Source of the DNA: Arenibacter antarcticus
GTDB lineage: Bacteria > Bacteroidota > Bacteroidia > Flavobacteriales > Flavobacteriaceae
Assembly (NCBI RefSeq): GCF_041320605.1
Contig: NZ_CP166679.1
Span: 744,001-808,000, forward strand
Length of the DNA: 64,000 bases
Direction of reading: 5' to 3'
Shown: one piece after another, positions 1 through 9,876 of the stretch
Position numbering within the stretch: the first letter of the stretch is position 1
Layout of the letters: each line of letters starts with the position of its first letter
Notes under the pieces: generated by a model
The model's input: the letters and a program-made list of their open reading frames with translations, nothing else
What the model was told of the DNA's origin: nothing
Databases searched by the model: none
Position numbers and translations under genes: made by a program

Positions 1-647
1 ACCAAAAACTGATTTTTAGCGAACGCCTTCCAGAGCGGCAATCTTTTTTCCGACTTTTCCTTTACCATCGAGACACCATTGGCCTCAGCAATTTTTCTCA
101 AAGTCTTGTTCACCAACACCAACATCATCACCAACAGTCCAAAAATAGCGATCAAACCACCTAGAATAACCTCATTGGAGATCCCAGAACCCGATCCAGC
201 ACCTGATTCATTACCATCTGCAGCAGCTGCACCCGCAGCCGGCACAGCAGCAGGAGCGTCGGTATACGCTAATATATTATCAATATCCGCATTGGAAAGT
301 GTTGGAAACGGCGTCATCATCGCCTGATTATACTCATTGTATATCTTCACAGCGTCAGCATCGCCAGATTTAATCAAAGCGGAGCTATTCTTTATCCACT
401 GATACAACCACTCTCTTTCATATTTCTCACCAACCCCTGCCAATGGCGGACCGGTCATATTCCTAGTCAAAGAGTGACATGCAGCACAATTCTGATTAAA
501 CAGTTGCTTGCCCTTTGCAGCATCAGCATCGCCCGATGAAGCCGCCGCAGTTTCTTGCGCAAAAAGTGAATTTGAAAGCAGTAGTACAACTACCAGACTG
601 ACACCTAAAACCTTAGAAATTAGATTGCGGTATGGAACCTTTTTCAT
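1..647 (-). CDS. Membrane-anchored c-type cytochrome, likely first subunit of alternative complex III (3' end missing)
   Basis: The gene enters from the left edge, so only the first 215 residues are visible. They show a signal peptide (residues 1-30, cleavage after LFA), a class I cytochrome c domain with the haem motif CAACH at 54-58 and a likely methionine ligand in the MMTPFP stretch near 110, an Ala/Gly-rich linker, and one membrane helix at about 159-178. In Flavobacteriia a cytochrome of this shape, continuing into a multihaem domain, opens the alternative complex III operon, which passes electrons from quinol to the terminal oxidase; the same locus usually lies next to infB and a SPOR gene, as here. 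The multihaem part is inferred, since it lies outside the window. The start ATG is at 645-647. Confidence 0.75.
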   Translation of the reverse strand, partial: MKKVPYRNLISKVLGVSLVVVLLLSNSLFAQETAAASSGDADAAKGKQLFNQNCAACHSLTRNMTGPPLAGVGEKYEREWLYQWIKNSSALIKSGDADAVKIYNEYNQAMMTPFPTLSNADIDNILAYTDAPAAVPAAGAAAADGNESGAGSGSGISNEVILGGLIAIFGLLVMMLVLVNKTLRKIAEANGVSMVKEKSEKRLPLWKAFAKNQFL

Positions 648-732
648 ATTAAAAAATATTTCTATCGAAAGTTTGGCACGGTATTTATTCCTATACAATT
701 GGGAATTTCTAACCCTTGCTTAATTTGATGAG

Positions 733-740
733 CAAAAATA
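733..740 (-). promoter_or_regulatory. Possible -7 promoter element for the cytochrome gene
   Basis: On the minus strand this reads TATTTTTG, matching the Bacteroidota -7 consensus TAnnTTTG, about 86 bp ahead of the cytochrome start. No well-spaced -33 TTG is present, so the call is weak. Confidence 0.3.
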
Positions 741-819
741 CACAATACACTTTATTTGGGAAATGTTAACGCAAGCATAATTACTAATTTATACCAATTC
801 TAAATAATAATAAAATCTT

Positions 820-847
820 TTGATTGATTCTTAATAAATTAACTTTG
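820..847 (+). promoter_or_regulatory. Promoter for the SPOR protein gene
   Basis: TTG at 820-822 lies 17 bp ahead of TAACTTTG at 840-847, a full match to the Bacteroidota -33/-7 promoter. The gene start at 878 follows about 30 bp later, giving a very short leader. Confidence 0.6.
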
Positions 848-877
848 CAAAACAATAATTATCTAATATTGAGATTT

Positions 878-1249
878 ATGAAAACTACCTCTTTTTTTAT
901 CCTTTTGGCCTGTTCCACTATTTTTTGCACTGCCCAACAGGGTAATATCAATGTACAACAAGATAGTAAAATCAGCAAATTGCTGGACATCTATAAAACC
1001 GTTAACGAAAACAATGACTACTATCGAATTCAAGTAGGTTTTGGCTCCTTTCAGGAGGCTCAAAAATTAAAAGCAGAGGTAGATCAGGATTTTCCAGATT
1101 GGCCAACCCGGATCGATTTTGAATCACCAAGCTACCGGGTAAGGATCGGAAAATTTAAGACACTATTACTAGGGGAAAGAAAACTAATAGAAGTACGTCA
1201 AAAATACCCTAGTGCAATGCTCCTAAAACCAGAAAAAACGACCAAATAG
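878..1249 (+). CDS. Secreted SPOR-domain protein
   Basis: A 123-residue protein with an N-terminal signal peptide (hydrophobic core FFILLACSTIF, likely cleavage after CTA) and a single SPOR-like domain over roughly 45-120, seen in the pattern YRIQVGFGSF ... YRVRIGKF. SPOR domains bind denuded peptidoglycan, so a periplasmic or cell-wall role is expected. ATG at 878 was chosen over an upstream TTG at 824 because the signal peptide begins there and the promoter at 820-847 would otherwise lie within the coding region. It sits between two oppositely oriented conserved operons (infB and the cytochrome locus), a placement seen in other flavobacteria. The stop codon is inside the terminator stem. 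Confidence 0.8.
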   Translation: MKTTSFFILLACSTIFCTAQQGNINVQQDSKISKLLDIYKTVNENNDYYRIQVGFGSFQEAQKLKAEVDQDFPDWPTRIDFESPSYRVRIGKFKTLLLGERKLIEVRQKYPSAMLLKPEKTTK

Positions 1250-1260
1250 GTCGTTTTTTC
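1232..1260. terminator. Bidirectional terminator between the SPOR gene and infB
   Basis: A perfect 12-bp stem, GAAAAAACGACC with GGTCGTTTTTTC, and a 5-nt loop. Both arms carry A/T runs, so it can end transcription from either side. The SPOR gene's TAG stop (1247-1249) lies in the loop and the first base of the second arm. Confidence 0.85.
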
Positions 1261-1293
1261 TTTTATATTTATTATTGTTCAAAATACTCCTGA

Positions 1294-4218
1294 CTATTTC
1301 AGTTTCTTCTTCACAGCTACTTCTTGGAATGCTTCTACAATATCCAATTCCTGGATATCATTGTAATTTTTAACCTGCAGACCACAATCGTATCCTTTGG
1401 CTACTTCCTTAACGTCATCCTTAAACCTCTTAAGAGAAGACAGTAACCCTGTATGGATAACCACCCCATCTCTTATCAATCTAATATTGGAATTCCTAAA
1501 GATCTTACCACTGGTTACCATACAACCTGCAATTGTACCAATTTTAGAAATCTTAAAGGTTTCCCTTATTTCCGCAGTACCCGAAATCTCTTCCTTCATT
1601 TCTGGAGAAAGCATTCCTTCCATCGCATCTTTCAGGTCGTTAATTGCATCATAAATGATGGAATACATCCTAATATCGATTTCTTCCTTATCAGCCAACA
1701 TTCTGGCGTTACCCATTGGCCTAACGTTAAACCCTATAATTACAGCGTCCGAGGCAGAAGCCAATAGAACATCTGATTCTGTGATAGGACCAACTGCTTT
1801 ATAAATGATATTTACTTGAATTTCAGCAGTAGAAAGTTTCTGGAACGAATCCGTAAGTGCTTCAACTGAACCATCCACATCCCCTTTAAGGATAATGTTC
1901 AATTCTTTAAATTCACCTAGTGCAATTCGTCTTCCAATCTCATCCAAAGTAATATGGCGCTGAGTCCTAACTGACTGCTCTCTTAATAACTGAGAACGTT
2001 TGGTAGCAATTAATCTCGCCTCCCGCTCATCTTCAAGAACATTAAACTTATCACCAGCTTGTGGAGCTCCATCCAATCCTAGGATAGAGATCGGCCTTGA
2101 CGGACCTACTTCTTTCAATAAATTACCACGTTCATCCTGCATGGCCTTAATTTTACCACTACAGGTACCGGCAAGTACATAATCCCCTATTTTCAAGGTA
2201 CCAGCCTGAACCAAAACAGTAGACACATATCCCCTACCCTTATCTAGGAAGGCTTCAACTACTGTACCAGAGGCCATTTTATTTGGGTTGGCAGTAAGCT
2301 CTAAAAGCTCTGCTTCCAACAACACCTTTTCCAACAACTCCTTTATTCCAAGACCTGTCTTGGCAGAAATATCTTGGGACTGAATCTTACCCCCCCAATC
2401 TTCCACCAACAAATTCATCTGAGCAAGGCCATCTTTGATCTTCTCAGGATTAGCGGTTGGTTTATCTACTTTATTTATTGCAAACACTATAGGAACCCCT
2501 GCCGCTTGGGCGTGGCTAATAGCCTCTTTGGTTTGCGGCATTATATCATCATCAGCTGCAACCACAATAATTGCGATATCCGTTACTTGGGCACCACGTG
2601 CACGCATCGCCGTAAAGGCTTCGTGACCAGGTGTATCCAAAAACGCCATTCTTTGACCATTTTCCAAGGTAACCCCGTATGCGCCGATGTGTTGGGTAAT
2701 ACCTCCACTTTCACCGCCAATAACATTCTCTTTTCTTATGTAATCTAATAAGGATGTTTTCCCGTGATCCACGTGCCCCATTACCGTAACAATTGGTGCT
2801 CTTGACACCAAATCTTCTGGTGCATCGGCCACTTCCACTATACTATCCTCTAGATCAGCAGTTACAAATTCTACTTCAAATCCAAACTCATCGGCAACAA
2901 TAGATAAGGTTTCCGCATCCAATCGTTGGTTCATGGTAACCATGATTCCCAAGGACATACATGCCGAAATAATTTTTGTAGTAGGAACATCCATCATTGT
3001 AGCCATCTCACTAGCAGTCACAAACTCTGTAACCTTTAGTGTTTTGCTTTCCAATTCTTGCTGCTCAATATCCTTCTCCGTTTGCTGACGGTGCTGATCT
3101 CGTTTATCTCTTCTATACTTGGCGCCTTTTCCTTTTTTGGATTTACCTTGTAATTTTTCCAAGGTTTCGCGCACTTGTTTTTGCACATCCTCCTCGGTAG
3201 GTTCTACCTTGGCGGTGGATGCAAATCGCTGTCCCGGGGCTCTTCTAACCACCGGACCTCTAGGTGGTCTAGCAGCAGGCGGACGATTTGTCTCTGTCCC
3301 AGGTTTCGCGATTATTCTCTTTCTTCTTTTTTTCTTGTCCGCGGCATCTGCAGCCTTAGCCACTTCTTTCTTCTTCTTGGGCTTTTGGAATTGACTGAGG
3401 TCAATTTTATCCCCCATTATCTTGGGGCCCGTAAGCTTTTGATATTTAGTTTGGATCACCTCATTTTCAGGTGCCGATTCAGTCTCCACAGCCTTCTCTT
3501 CTTCTTTTTTAGGTACTTCCGCCACTTTGGGTTGCTCCACTTTTACCGTAGGAACTTCCTTCTCTGCAGGTTTAGCCTCTGGTTTAATCACCTCTTCAGA
3601 AGCCTTAACCTCTTTGGAAGCTACAGCTTTTTTCGGAGCCTCAACTTCTTTCGGAGCTTCAACCTCCTTAGGAGATTCAACCTTTGGGGCCACAATAGCT
3701 TTTTCCACTATTTTATCCACAGGCTTTTCAGCGACCACTTCTGGAGCTTTCTCAATTTCTTTCTCAACAACTTTTTCAGTTGCCTTTTCCACCGGTTTTT
3801 CTGGGGTCACCTCTTCCGTTTTCTTCGGTATTGGGGCTGCCGTCTTTCTTCCTGCATCCAAGTCGATCTTTCCTATAGTCTTTGGTCCGGGAAGTTCTAC
3901 TTTCGCCTTGATGACAGTCTCTCTCTCCGTCCTTTTCTCCCTAGCTAGTCTTTTCTCTTCCTGCTCTTGCTCCAACTGTAGTCGCAAGGCCTCCTTTTCT
4001 TTCCGCTTCTCCTCACCAACTTCTTTGGACGCAACTTTCTTGCTCATGTCCGTCTGGAACTCATCCAATAGAACTTGATACACATCGTTCGATATTTTGG
4101 TAGTAGGCCTAGCATCAATATCATGCCCCTTGGACCCGAGATAGTCTACCGCTCGATCCAATGAAATATTAAGTTCTCTTAGGACTTTATTAAGCCTTAT
4201 CGTTGCATTATCCGCCAT
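1294..4218 (-). CDS. infB: Translation initiation factor IF-2
   Basis: A GTPase that brings initiator tRNA to the 30S subunit. The 974-residue protein has the IF2 N-terminal domain ([20 protein letters not shown] at the start), a long low-complexity stretch rich in Lys, Glu, Pro and Val (about 60-340), and the G domain with GHVDHGKT at 481-488, DTPGH, NKVDKP and SAKTG, followed by domains II-IV. The charged middle region explains why large false ORFs appear on the other strand here. It is the last gene of rimP-nusA-infB, 44 bp after nusA, and ends at the bidirectional terminator. Length is usual for Bacteroidota, which have long N-terminal extensions. Confidence 0.98.
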   Translation of the reverse strand: MADNATIRLNKVLRELNISLDRAVDYLGSKGHDIDARPTTKISNDVYQVLLDEFQTDMSKKVASKEVGEEKRKEKEALRLQLEQEQEEKRLAREKRTERETVIKAKVELPGPKTIGKIDLDAGRKTAAPIPKKTEEVTPEKPVEKATEKVVEKEIEKAPEVVAEKPVDKIVEKAIVAPKVESPKEVEAPKEVEAPKKAVASKEVKASEEVIKPEAKPAEKEVPTVKVEQPKVAEVPKKEEEKAVETESAPENEVIQTKYQKLTGPKIMGDKIDLSQFQKPKKKKEVAKAADAADKKKRRKRIIAKPGTETNRPPAARPPRGPVVRRAPGQRFASTAKVEPTEEDVQKQVRETLEKLQGKSKKGKGAKYRRDKRDQHRQQTEKDIEQQELESKTLKVTEFVTASEMATMMDVPTTKIISACMSLGIMVTMNQRLDAETLSIVADEFGFEVEFVTADLEDSIVEVADAPEDLVSRAPIVTVMGHVDHGKTSLLDYIRKENVIGGESGGITQHIGAYGVTLENGQRMAFLDTPGHEAFTAMRARGAQVTDIAIIVVAADDDIMPQTKEAISHAQAAGVPIVFAINKVDKPTANPEKIKDGLAQMNLLVEDWGGKIQSQDISAKTGLGIKELLEKVLLEAELLELTANPNKMASGTVVEAFLDKGRGYVSTVLVQAGTLKIGDYVLAGTCSGKIKAMQDERGNLLKEVGPSRPISILGLDGAPQAGDKFNVLEDEREARLIATKRSQLLREQSVRTQRHITLDEIGRRIALGEFKELNIILKGDVDGSVEALTDSFQKLSTAEIQVNIIYKAVGPITESDVLLASASDAVIIGFNVRPMGNARMLADKEEIDIRMYSIIYDAINDLKDAMEGMLSPEMKEEISGTAEIRETFKISKIGTIAGCMVTSGKIFRNSNIRLIRDGVVIHTGLLSSLKRFKDDVKEVAKGYDCGLQVKNYNDIQELDIVEAFQEVAVKKKLK

Positions 4219-4262
4219 AAATAATTGATTCCTATTCTTGTAATTTATTGCTAATATATAGT

Positions 4263-5495
4263 TTAATCTTCTAATTCTTCTTTTAGAATACGAACAACTT
4301 CCAAAATTGTCTCCTCTTCTAAATCGGTTCTTTTAACCAAATCAGCCACATCTTGTTCCAATACGCTTCTTGCTGTATCCATTCCGATTTTCTTAAACTC
4401 GGCTATAATCCAAGCTTCTATTTCGTCGGAAAATTCAGTAAGCTCCACATCTTCTTCTACTCCCTCACGGAATACATCAATCTCATATCCCGTCAATTGC
4501 CCTGCCAACCTAATGTTATGACCTCCTCTTCCAATAGCTTTTGAAACTTCTTCCGGCCTAAGAAACACTTGGGCCGTCATTTTTTCATCGTTCAATTTTA
4601 CCGAGGAAACTCTAGCCGGACTCAATGCCCTGGTCACTAAAAGTTGCGGGTTGCTGGTCCAGTTGATAACATCAATGTTTTCATTCCCAAGCTCACGTAC
4701 AATGCCATGGATCCTAGACCCTTTCATTCCCACACAAGCTCCTACCGGATCAATACGATCATCATAAGAATCTACGGCTACTTTTGCCTTTTCACCTGGA
4801 ATCCTTACTGCCTTTTTAATCGTAATCAAACCGTCGAATACTTCGGGGATCTCTTGAAAAAACAATTGCTCCAAAAACTTTGGAGAACTTCTGGACATAA
4901 TAATAGTTGGCTTGTTACCTTTAAGCTCCACGCTTTCTATTATACCCCTTACGTTATCACCCTTCCTAAAGAAATCTGATGGGATCTGCTTGTCTTTCGG
5001 CAAGATAATCTCATTTCCCTCATCATCCAAAAGAATAATGGCCTTATGTCTAATATGATGCACCTCAGCGGTGTAAATCTCACCTTCAAGCTCCTTAAAT
5101 TGCTTGTAGATCGTTGTATTATCATGCTCATGGATCTTAGAAATAAGGTTTTGCCTTAATGCCAAAATTGCCCTTCTTCCCAAATCTATTAATTTCACTT
5201 CCTCAGAAACGTCTTCACCTACCTCAAAATCGGGCTCTATTTTTCGGGCTTCAGAAAGGGATATTTCTTCATTAGGATCTTCAACTTCATCATCTACAAC
5301 AACGATCCTATTCCTCCATATCTCTAAATCCCCCTTATCTGGATTGATAATAATATCAAAATTATCATCAGAACCAAACTTTTTCTTTAACGCGTTCCTA
5401 AACACATCCTCCAAAATCGCCATTAGCGTTACCCTATCTATGAATTTATCATCCTTAAATTCTGAGAAAGATTCGATTAGTGCAATATTTTCCAT
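4263..5495 (-). CDS. nusA: Transcription termination/antitermination factor NusA
   Basis: NusA binds RNA polymerase and nascent RNA and governs pausing, termination and antitermination. The 410-residue protein shows the NusA N-terminal domain (IESFSEFKDDKFIDRVTLMA), an S1 domain around 135-200, and KH domains including GACVGMKGSRIHGIV and GRGGHNIRLA. It lacks the C-terminal acidic repeats found in enterobacterial NusA, which accounts for its shorter length and is normal in this phylum. It lies 13 bp downstream of rimP and 44 bp upstream of infB in a conserved operon. Confidence 0.97.
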   Translation of the reverse strand: MENIALIESFSEFKDDKFIDRVTLMAILEDVFRNALKKKFGSDDNFDIIINPDKGDLEIWRNRIVVVDDEVEDPNEEISLSEARKIEPDFEVGEDVSEEVKLIDLGRRAILALRQNLISKIHEHDNTTIYKQFKELEGEIYTAEVHHIRHKAIILLDDEGNEIILPKDKQIPSDFFRKGDNVRGIIESVELKGNKPTIIMSRSSPKFLEQLFFQEIPEVFDGLITIKKAVRIPGEKAKVAVDSYDDRIDPVGACVGMKGSRIHGIVRELGNENIDVINWTSNPQLLVTRALSPARVSSVKLNDEKMTAQVFLRPEEVSKAIGRGGHNIRLAGQLTGYEIDVFREGVEEDVELTEFSDEIEAWIIAEFKKIGMDTARSVLEQDVADLVKRTDLEEETILEVVRILKEELED

Positions 5496-5508
5496 TTTCG
5501 AACTACAA

Positions 5509-5970
5509 TTAAAATTTTAATATAACTTTAGCTTCTTTTATATCAGAAATTGCGATTAGTTGCTTTTTCTGAACAGTAATTTTCCCTTTTCCTACGGGTT
5601 TGGGTTCCCTATCTTTCCACTCCAAGGTAATACTTTCTTCAGTGGCCTCTGTCAATGTGCCTTCCAGCTCACTATCAAGGGTTTTCACCTCTATCTTTCT
5701 ACCAATATTCTTTCTAAACTGTCGAGGTAATTTTATCGGCGAAGCTGCACCGGCCGAAGCCACTTCCAAGGCAAAATCCTCTTCTTCACGATCTAGATTG
5801 TGCTCAATAGCCCTACTGACATTCATACAGTCTTGTAGAGTTACTCCATGATCACCATCCAAGGTAATCTTAATTTTATTATCTGCACCTATTGAAAAAT
5901 CCAACAAAAAAAGCGATTCATTTTCCTCTAAGGCCGCCTCTAAAAGTGTAGTTACTTTTTCCTTCAACAT
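5509..5970 (-). CDS. rimP: Ribosome maturation factor RimP
   Basis: RimP helps assemble the 30S subunit. The 153-residue protein matches the family: an N-terminal alpha/beta domain with the typical DGDHGVTLQDCMNVSRAIE and the FALEVASAGAASPIKLPRQF block, and a C-terminal SH3-like domain. It is the first gene of rimP-nusA-infB, and the operon promoter and a hairpin-rich leader lie ahead of it. Confidence 0.95.
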   Translation of the reverse strand: MLKEKVTTLLEAALEENESLFLLDFSIGADNKIKITLDGDHGVTLQDCMNVSRAIEHNLDREEEDFALEVASAGAASPIKLPRQFRKNIGRKIEVKTLDSELEGTLTEATEESITLEWKDREPKPVGKGKITVQKKQLIAISDIKEAKVILKF

Positions 5971-6059
5971 ATCTTCTTACTTAGCAACAGCTCTCCAAAT
6001 TCGGGATAGACATTTTACGAATAACCGCAATAATTGGAGATCGCTTAAAAACTCATTAC

Positions 6060-6123
6060 AAACGGTCAATAAAACCGTTTCACCGAAATATCAGTAATAA
6101 AAGAGGGGACAAATTGTCCCCTC
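6060..6123 (-). promoter_or_regulatory. Structured leader of rimP-nusA-infB: two hairpins
   Basis: Two perfect inverted repeats lie between the promoter and rimP. The first transcribed has arms at 6103-6110 and 6116-6123 (GAGGGGAC / GTCCCCTC), followed on the minus strand by TTTTATTA, so it resembles a weak intrinsic terminator. The second pairs 6060-6066 with 6074-6080 (AAACGGT / ACCGTTT). With transcription starting near 6145, the leader would be about 175 nt. An attenuation or processing role is inferred; NusA is known to autoregulate its operon in E. coli. Confidence 0.5.
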
Positions 6124-6151
6124 ATGAATACGAAATATTCTTTCAGTGGTG

Positions 6152-6180
6152 CAAATATACAAAATTTTTAGACTTCGCAA
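6152..6180 (-). promoter_or_regulatory. Promoter of the rimP-nusA-infB operon
   Basis: On the minus strand TTG (6178-6180) is followed after 18 bp by TATATTTG (6152-6159), a full match to the Bacteroidota promoter. It lies ahead of the two leader hairpins. Confidence 0.6.
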
Positions 6181-6513
6181 CACCCTAAGTTATTTATTCT
6201 AAAAAAGATACCCGAAAAATTAACAGTTATTTACAGCTATGCCCTTACATTTATACGTTCATAAATTTTTTGTTTCCCAAATACGTCCAATCACCTAATT
6301 CATGGGACTTAGTCGATTACAAGAACCTAGAAAATTTAAATTACCAACACAGTGAAAACCACAATCTGGTCCCTACAAACTCCCCCTCACTTTTGGAGTA
6401 CTTATCTTTACACAGGAATCGCCTGGCTATTGACCTATTAAACGCTTCAGATTGCTCTACCTTCCGTTCATCCTGTCCTATAACTAGCATTCTAAAGTGG
6501 ATCCTCAAATGCA
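6181..6513. other. Intergenic stretch with no recognised gene
   Basis: AT-rich sequence between the amidohydrolase stop and the rimP promoter. An 89-codon open frame on the plus strand crosses it, but its composition looks random, it has no convincing start context, and it runs into the 3' end of the amidohydrolase gene on the opposite strand. I see no RNA gene or strong repeat. Confidence 0.5.
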
Positions 6514-7323
6514 CTAGAGTTTATCCACATCTATCTTAAAGAGTTCGGCAGCATTTTTCCAAAAAATAAGCTCCTTTTTATCGTCTGCCAGCTCCAATTG
6601 ATCCATAAACTTTAAATAGGAATTCATATTGCATAATGGCCAATCCGTTCCATACAAAAGATACTTGGGATCACCTGCATAGGTAATCATCTCTTCGATC
6701 TCCTTTTTCATATAGCGCTCAAACTTATCCGTAAAATCACCCAGTACAAGCCCCGAAATATCAGCGTATACATTATTGTTCTTGTACACGACTTCCATAC
6801 AATCCTTTATCCAGGGATTACCAATATGGCAGATCACAATCTTAAGTTCTGGATAATCTACTGCCAAATCATCTAAATGAAGGGGATGGGAATACTTTAC
6901 CTTCCCTGTAGGAGCATAGGTATCACCAGAATGGAACATTACAGGCACATCGTATTCAATGGCCATTTCGTACATCACTTTAAGTCGGGTATCATTAGGG
7001 TAGAAAGGTTCATAACCGGGATAAAATTTTAAGCCCTTTATATGTCCTTGCTCCAGATACTCTCCTATTTCTCGAATATCCCAGTGATTGAAATGTAGAT
7101 AACTAATCCCAGAAACAACCCCCAAATTTTTACGTCCTTTTATAGCTTCCACCACCTGCCTAGTACTGGGCCGGTGTTCGTTCACCTTATAAGATGATAA
7201 TACCAAGGAATAATCTATTTTATTATCTAACATGGTGTCCGTCAATAGATTAAGACTGGTGTCTAGGGAAATCACCCTGTCTTCATGGTAATTATTGATA
7301 TGAGTATGGACATCTATAATCAT
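6514..7323 (-). CDS. Amidohydrolase-2 family metal-dependent hydrolase
   Basis: A 269-residue TIM-barrel protein. The metal-binding DVHTHI (His6, His8) is at the N-terminus, followed by MFHSGDT, VICHIGNP and YGTDWP, the pattern of the amidohydrolase-2 family (decarboxylases and hydrolases related to ACMSD). The final Asp of YGTDWP is a usual catalytic/metal ligand. The substrate cannot be named. It is a single gene, 202 bp from the end of the arsenic operon on the same strand; a TATTTTTG at 7397-7404 could be its -7 element, but no matching -33 is visible. Confidence 0.8.
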   Translation of the reverse strand: MIIDVHTHINNYHEDRVISLDTSLNLLTDTMLDNKIDYSLVLSSYKVNEHRPSTRQVVEAIKGRKNLGVVSGISYLHFNHWDIREIGEYLEQGHIKGLKFYPGYEPFYPNDTRLKVMYEMAIEYDVPVMFHSGDTYAPTGKVKYSHPLHLDDLAVDYPELKIVICHIGNPWIKDCMEVVYKNNNVYADISGLVLGDFTDKFERYMKKEIEEMITYAGDPKYLLYGTDWPLCNMNSYLKFMDQLELADDKKELIFWKNAAELFKIDVDKL

Positions 7324-7525
7324 CTATATTATTTTTTGAGATTGGGGTTTAGTAACAACACATGAAAAAGCGCCACTTCAGTGGACAAATTTCGGCCAAA
7401 AATAGGTAATCTTGATCAATTTATTAAGATAAGGTGTGGCTGCTGGCCCAGTTCCATATTAAAAATTTAGCTACCCGCACTTAATAATTAGGGATCTATC
7501 CCAGTCCAAATATATTGGTGAATAA

Positions 7526-8611
7526 TTATCCAATCTCGTCCAGCTTTTCTAGCGGCTGTTTAAGTTTTTGAATTGGCGTTCCGAAGTATTTTTTCCGCAA
7601 CCAAAACGAAACTCGAACTAATAAAATCAACGCAGGAACTTCAACCAAAGGACCAATTACACCGGCAAACGCCTGTCCCGAATTCAGTCCAAAAACTGAA
7701 ATTGCAACTGCAATCGCCAATTCAAAATTATTCCCTGCTGCTGTAAACGCCACTGCTGCTGTCTTGTCGTATTCAGCACCCATCGCTTTGGTAAAGAAAA
7801 AGCCAATTATAAACATTAAGGTGAAATAGATAAGTAATGGAACTGCAATAATTAGCACATCCATTGGGATTTCGACGATTAACTCTCCTTTTAAAGAGAA
7901 CATCACTACAATGGTAAATAACAGTGCTATTAAGGTCATTGGTGAAATTGTAGGAATAAATTTCTCAGTGTACCATTTCTCCCCTTTTAATTTCACTAAA
8001 ATTAACCTACTTAAAATCCCCATTACAAAAGGGATCCCTAAATAAATCGCTACACTTTCTGCAATAGTTCCAATTGAAATCGCCACAATAGCTCCTTCAA
8101 ATCCAAAATAAGGAGGAAGAACAGTAATAAAGATCCACGCATAGAAACTGTATGCAAAGACTTGAAAAATACTATTTAATGCAACCAAACCTGCTCCATA
8201 TTCGCTGCTTCCCTCTGCAAGGTCGTTCCACACCAACACCATTGCAATACAACGCGCCAGACCAATCAAAATTAGTCCGACCATATATTCAGGGTAGTCT
8301 CGCAAAAAAGTAATGGCTAAAACAAACATTAAAAGAGGACCAATTATCCAATTCAGTAAAAGTGAAATAGATAGGATTTTTGTGTTGCGAAAAACCTTTG
8401 GCAACAACGCGTAATTCACTTTTGCCAAGGGCGGATACATCATCAATATTAAACCGATTGCAATTGGAATATTCGTGGATCCGTTACTGAAGGAATTAAT
8501 AATCGTGGGAAAGGTTGGAACAAAATACCCAAGTCCGACTCCAATCGCCATTGCTACAAATATCCATAAAGTTAGATTTCTATCTAGAAAGCCTAATTTT
8601 TTATTCGCCAT
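7526..8611 (-). CDS. arsB: ACR3-family arsenite efflux transporter
   Basis: An inner-membrane pump of about ten helices, 361 residues, that exports arsenite. The family signature [16 protein letters not shown] is present, with the conserved cysteine (Cys121) needed for transport in characterised ACR3 proteins, as is the N-terminal [19 protein letters not shown]. The gene begins 3 bp after the phosphatase-like arsC gene and is last in the ars operon. It is unrelated to ArsB of E. coli; acr3 is the stricter name. Repression by ArsR at the operator near 10240 is expected. Confidence 0.93.
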   Translation of the reverse strand: MANKKLGFLDRNLTLWIFVAMAIGVGLGYFVPTFPTIINSFSNGSTNIPIAIGLILMMYPPLAKVNYALLPKVFRNTKILSISLLLNWIIGPLLMFVLAITFLRDYPEYMVGLILIGLARCIAMVLVWNDLAEGSSEYGAGLVALNSIFQVFAYSFYAWIFITVLPPYFGFEGAIVAISIGTIAESVAIYLGIPFVMGILSRLILVKLKGEKWYTEKFIPTISPMTLIALLFTIVVMFSLKGELIVEIPMDVLIIAVPLLIYFTLMFIIGFFFTKAMGAEYDKTAAVAFTAAGNNFELAIAVAISVFGLNSGQAFAGVIGPLVEVPALILLVRVSFWLRKKYFGTPIQKLKQPLEKLDEIG

Positions 8612-8614
8612 TTG

Positions 8615-9247
8615 TCATGCTTTTATTTGAGAGAAAACGTAAAATAATTCGGTTGCAATTTGCAAACTTCTTTCATTGTATTTTTCAGCCTGCTGGGGAG
8701 TATTGTCAAATGCTTTTGGGTCTTCATAAGTTATGGGGATTCGTTTTTCAGCTCCTGCAATATTCGGACAACCGCCATCAGCTTGTGTGCAGGTCATAAT
8801 TGCAGCAAATTTGGATTTTGGATTAAAATCATCATCCAGTTTCTTAGAAAACCCAACAATAGGAGGCTCATTATCCGCATATTTAATACTGTAAATTGGA
8901 TTGTTGCCTTCTGAAAGGGTTTTGACCTTAAAACCTGAATTTTTCAGAGTTTCTGCCACCATGGGAAACAAAGCCGTTGCTTCAGTGCCCCCCGAATAGC
9001 AGAACAGGTTTTTGACCTTAAAATGAAAGGCTAAAGTTTGCGCCCAAATTTGAGATAAATGACTTCTTCTTGAATTGTGTGTACATATGAAATTGATTCT
9101 AATTTCCTGATTTCCAATTACTTTAAATTGAATAAAATCAGTTAATGGCTGTAAAACAGCTTTACGCTCCTCTGAAATAGATTGCGTCTTTAATTCTTTA
9201 ATTAATTTTTCTATTTCAGAAAATAAATTTGATGGTGGTGCTATCAT
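8615..9247 (-). CDS. Low-molecular-weight phosphatase-family arsenate reductase
   Basis: A 210-residue protein with the phosphatase loop CTHNSRRS (Cys55 nucleophile, Arg61), the version found in thioredoxin-coupled arsenate reductases. Further cysteines, such as the pair in MTCTQADGGCP, could form the resolving disulfide. It is longer than the usual 130-140 residues because of an N-terminal helical extension of about 45 residues; this longer form is common in Bacteroidota ars operons. It would turn arsenate into arsenite for the efflux pump encoded 3 bp downstream. A plain tyrosine phosphatase is less likely given the operon. Confidence 0.88.
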   Translation of the reverse strand: MIAPPSNLFSEIEKLIKELKTQSISEERKAVLQPLTDFIQFKVIGNQEIRINFICTHNSRRSHLSQIWAQTLAFHFKVKNLFCYSGGTEATALFPMVAETLKNSGFKVKTLSEGNNPIYSIKYADNEPPIVGFSKKLDDDFNPKSKFAAIMTCTQADGGCPNIAGAEKRIPITYEDPKAFDNTPQQAEKYNERSLQIATELFYVFSQIKA

Positions 9248-9271
9248 TAGCTTCTTGATTAAAATAATTTA

Positions 9272-9739
9272 TCAGCAACATCCACTATCTGGCGAACAAG
9301 AAGCCCCGATAGTTACCTCTGATAATTTTACTTTTGTTTTTTCTGCTGGTATTCCACAATTGTCCTTTGCCAGACAGTCGGTTTGTTTTGTGGTCAATAA
9401 AAAGTTGGTCCCGTCAAAATCTAAACCAAATTTCCCAATGGTATCCCCTTGATATTCCACTTCTATTTCCAGATCTGCAATTTTTAAAACTTTTTCCGAA
9501 AGTTTAATAATGCTCAATAGCTTTTCAGGATGCAACCTATGGTCATAGTCGTTTGCATTCCATAGTTGAAAATTTACAACCTCTTCGTTCCTTACAGTTC
9601 CGCCACAATCAATAAAATGCTTTGTGATTTTACCAACTTCTGTAACGTGAAAGTGATTAGGCACTAATTCTCCATTTGGCAATTGAAAACCTATAGTTTC
9701 CAGTGCTCCCAAAACTGATTTTACTTCTGATAATTTCAT
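9272..9739 (-). CDS. DUF6428 family protein of the ars operon
   Basis: A 155-residue protein of unknown function. It begins MKLSEVKSVLGALETIGFQLPNG and carries HFHVTEVGKITKHFIDCGGT, features I associate with DUF6428, a family that travels with arsenic resistance genes in Bacteroidota. The C-terminus is rich in cysteine (TDCLAKDNCG, then GASCSPDSGCC at the end), which would suit arsenite or metal binding; that is inference. It lies 24 bp ahead of the arsenate reductase gene and 137 bp after arsR. Confidence 0.7.
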   Translation of the reverse strand: MKLSEVKSVLGALETIGFQLPNGELVPNHFHVTEVGKITKHFIDCGGTVRNEEVVNFQLWNANDYDHRLHPEKLLSIIKLSEKVLKIADLEIEVEYQGDTIGKFGLDFDGTNFLLTTKQTDCLAKDNCGIPAEKTKVKLSEVTIGASCSPDSGCC

Positions 9740-9876
9740 GTGCTTTTGTTTTTTGTTTTTTAAATACTCAGAGGTAGCTCGTTATTTATCCTCCCATTGA
9801 GTTATAACGCATTACACCTGATGGTTTTAAAATTGCAATTCTTTATTGCGAATAGGCGATTAATAAATTCAGTTAA

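Noticed and set aside
3175..3948. A 257-codon plus-strand frame opposite infB
   Set aside because: It is the complement of the Lys/Glu-rich region of IF-2; its repeats of Phe, Ser and Leu come from that bias.
6270..6539. An 89-codon plus-strand frame upstream of rimP
   Set aside because: Random-looking composition, no start context and overlap with the 3' end of the amidohydrolase gene.
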